DNA of 7,104 nucleotides, taken from contig CAZJCK010000114.1 in assembly GCA_964544635.1 (NCBI GenBank), forward strand, positions 1 to 7,104, read 5' to 3'. The position numbers were made by a program, and so were the translations under genes. This DNA is from CAZJCK01 sp964544635 (lineage in GTDB: Bacteria; Zixibacteria; MSB-5A5; GN15; FEB-12). The notes below the pieces were generated by a model. It was not told the DNA's origin. It saw only the letters and a program-made list of their open reading frames with translations, and searched no databases. This document shows positions 5,574 to 7,104 of this stretch, piece after piece (position 1 is the stretch's first letter; each line of letters starts with the position of its first letter).

Positions 5574-7104
5574 TGCTGAAACCGGAACTGCGGCGTAAAC
5601 TCGATCGCATTACCGATATCCTGTGGGCTGGGGGCGTTGTCAACCCGGTAACCTATATAGAACAAATCAGTTATCTCATCTACTTGAAGCTGCTTGACGA
5701 GCAGGAAAGCAAGTACGAGCAGCAGGAGAAGATGACCGGCAACCGGCCGCCGTCGCTCTTTCCCAAGCAAGCCCGCAGGTACCGATGGAGCAACTGGGCA
5801 TTGACCTACTCCGGCGACGAACTCCGAAAGTTCCTTAGCGATGATGTCTTCGATTACATGAGTAATCAACTGGTCAAGGATGCTCCGCAGATTGCCACTT
5901 TCTTTAAAGGAGCTGTTCTCGAGATTACCGACTCTGCTGTTCTTAAGGAAGTAATCGACGAGCTCGATCCTATTCGGTTCGCCGATCAGGGGGCAGATAC
6001 CAACGGAGACATATTCGAGTACTTGTTACGCCACTTAGGACAAGCAGCCCTTAATGGACAGTTCCGGACTCCGAAACAGATCCGTGCCGCCATGGTTGAA
6101 ATGGCCGACCCGGATTTTGGCGACACGGTATTCGATCCCGCCTGTGGCACCGCCGGGTTCCTGATCGACTCACTCGACTACATTCTGGCCAGGTATTCCT
6201 CCGAAACAAGGGAGATACCGATCTACGGCGAGGAGTGGCTCCAAGACAAGCAGAAGGGTATCGACGAGCTGAAGAAAGCCAATCCGAACCTGCAGACGGT
6301 CAGGAAAGGCGCTGGCGACAAAATCCCGGATTGGAAGACACTCGAACGGGGGCTGTTCGGTTTCGATGTCAGTCGCCAGATCGTTCGTGTCGCGATTATG
6401 AACGCCGTGCTTCACGGTATTCCGCAGGCTCCGATAAAGCGGGCGAACACGCTGTCTACGACAGGCGGACTGAGCGACGATGATTTCAAGCGCAAGTACA
6501 AGGTGATCCTGTCGAACCCGCCTTTTGCGGGCAAGTTGCCAGCCGACTCCATCCGTGACGACCTGCCGACAAACTCCAAGAAAAGCGAACTGCTCTTTCT
6601 GTCGGTCATGATGAAGTCGCTCGCGCCGGGCGGTCGTTGTGCGGTCATCGTCCCCGAGGGGCTGTTGTTTGGCTCTACCAAGGCCCACGTCGACCTGAGA
6701 AAGGAGTTGCTTAACAAGTATCATCTGCAGGCGGTAGTGTCACTACCGGCCGGTGTATTCAAGCCGTATGCAGGAGTGAAGACCGGTATCCTGGTTTTTC
6801 AAAGGCCGGCATCGGATCAGGTTAGGGGTGTAACCGATAAGGTCTGGTTTTACGAGGTACGGGCCGATGGCTACGACCCGGACAAGATCAGCCAAAAAGG
6901 CCGCATTGAAACACCCGAGCGAAACGACATGCCCGATCTCCTGGCACAGTGGAAGGAGTACAAGAACTCCCGCTTTGAAGACTGTCCGGGCATTGAAGGC
7001 AAAACGTTGCTGGAGCCGGGCAGCGATGAACCACGCAGCTGGTGGGTCGACGCTAAAACCGTCGTTCAGAACGAATACAACCTGGCCGCCGGACGCTACA
7101 AGCC
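5573..7104 (+). CDS. hsdM: Type I restriction-modification, M (adenine-N6 methyltransferase) subunit, 3'-partial
   Basis: HsdM transfers a methyl group from S-adenosylmethionine to adenine N6 at the site chosen by HsdS; M2S methylates and R2M2S restricts. The frame stays open from ATG 5573 to the window end, 510 complete codons without a stop. The N-terminal helical HsdM domain (about 1-140) starts LKPELRRKLDRITDILWAGG and contains ISYLIYLKLLDEQE. The Rossmann methyltransferase domain carries the AdoMet motif DPACGTAGF (188-196) and the catalytic NPPF (315-318). Downstream are typical HsdM segments: KSELLFLSVMMKSLAPGGR, VIVPEGLLFGS, VVSLPAGVFKPYAGVKTGILVF, and near the end NEYNLAAGRYK, which in relatives lies close to the C-terminus. 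Only a short tail should therefore be missing. No defect is seen. hsdS is expected next, beyond the window, giving the order R-M-(S). Confidence 0.95.
   Translation, partial: MLKPELRRKLDRITDILWAGGVVNPVTYIEQISYLIYLKLLDEQESKYEQQEKMTGNRPPSLFPKQARRYRWSNWALTYSGDELRKFLSDDVFDYMSNQLVKDAPQIATFFKGAVLEITDSAVLKEVIDELDPIRFADQGADTNGDIFEYLLRHLGQAALNGQFRTPKQIRAAMVEMADPDFGDTVFDPACGTAGFLIDSLDYILARYSSETREIPIYGEEWLQDKQKGIDELKKANPNLQTVRKGAGDKIPDWKTLERGLFGFDVSRQIVRVAIMNAVLHGIPQAPIKRANTLSTTGGLSDDDFKRKYKVILSNPPFAGKLPADSIRDDLPTNSKKSELLFLSVMMKSLAPGGRCAVIVPEGLLFGSTKAHVDLRKELLNKYHLQAVVSLPAGVFKPYAGVKTGILVFQRPASDQVRGVTDKVWFYEVRADGYDPDKISQKGRIETPERNDMPDLLAQWKEYKNSRFEDCPGIEGKTLLEPGSDEPRSWWVDAKTVVQNEYNLAAGRYK

Noticed and set aside
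5348..5869. Long minus-strand open frames opposite hsdR and hsdM (also 6170-6724)
   Set aside because: They are antisense to well-conserved coding sequence and have no recognisable domain; treated as chance.
1..7104. CRISPR array or cas genes to supply a cyclic oligoadenylate signal
   Set aside because: No regularly spaced direct repeats and no Cas10, polymerase or nuclease genes were seen. The CARF-like domain appears as an orphan sensor in this window.

Overview
The window looks like an accessory (defence-island type) region of a Gram-negative-like bacterium with moderate GC content. The clearest taxonomic hint is physiological: it carries a sigma-54 activator and a matching sigma-54 promoter, so the host must have RpoN. 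No rRNA, tRNA or housekeeping gene is present to name a phylum, and I do not try to.

Left part (1-1625): two tightly coupled small plus-strand genes (4-216 and 216-707) of unknown function. The second resembles small phage/plasmid single-strand-DNA-binding-like proteins. A gene-poor stretch of about 390 bases follows (708-1097); it holds a degenerate 7-base tandem repeat and a strong GNRA-capped hairpin. Then comes a small zinc-ribbon protein (GTG start at 1098, stop at 1625) of an uncharacterised family.

Right part (1659-7104): a type I restriction-modification locus with its own regulator. A minus-strand gene (3137-1659) encodes a sigma-54-dependent activator. Its N-terminal domain looks like a CARF domain (Csm6-like SPGTPAM motif), followed by a complete AAA+ domain with GAFTGA and a Fis-type helix-turn-helix. 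Divergent from it is hsdR (restriction subunit), overlapped by one base by hsdM (methyltransferase subunit). hsdM is cut off by the window end close to its expected C-terminus. hsdS is expected just downstream but is not in the window.

The divergent intergenic region carries a good match to a sigma-54 -24/-12 promoter pointing at hsdR (3269-3284), a partial IHF-like site (3239-3251) and a dyad that could be the activator's upstream site (3191-3210). The parts therefore read as a circuit: a nucleotide second messenger (or other ligand) bound by the CARF-like domain activates the sigma-54 activator, which switches on the hsdR-hsdM operon. Ligand-gated, sigma-54-driven type I restriction-modification is the most interesting proposal here. 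The domains, motifs and promoter are read from sequence; the ligand and the regulatory link are inference.
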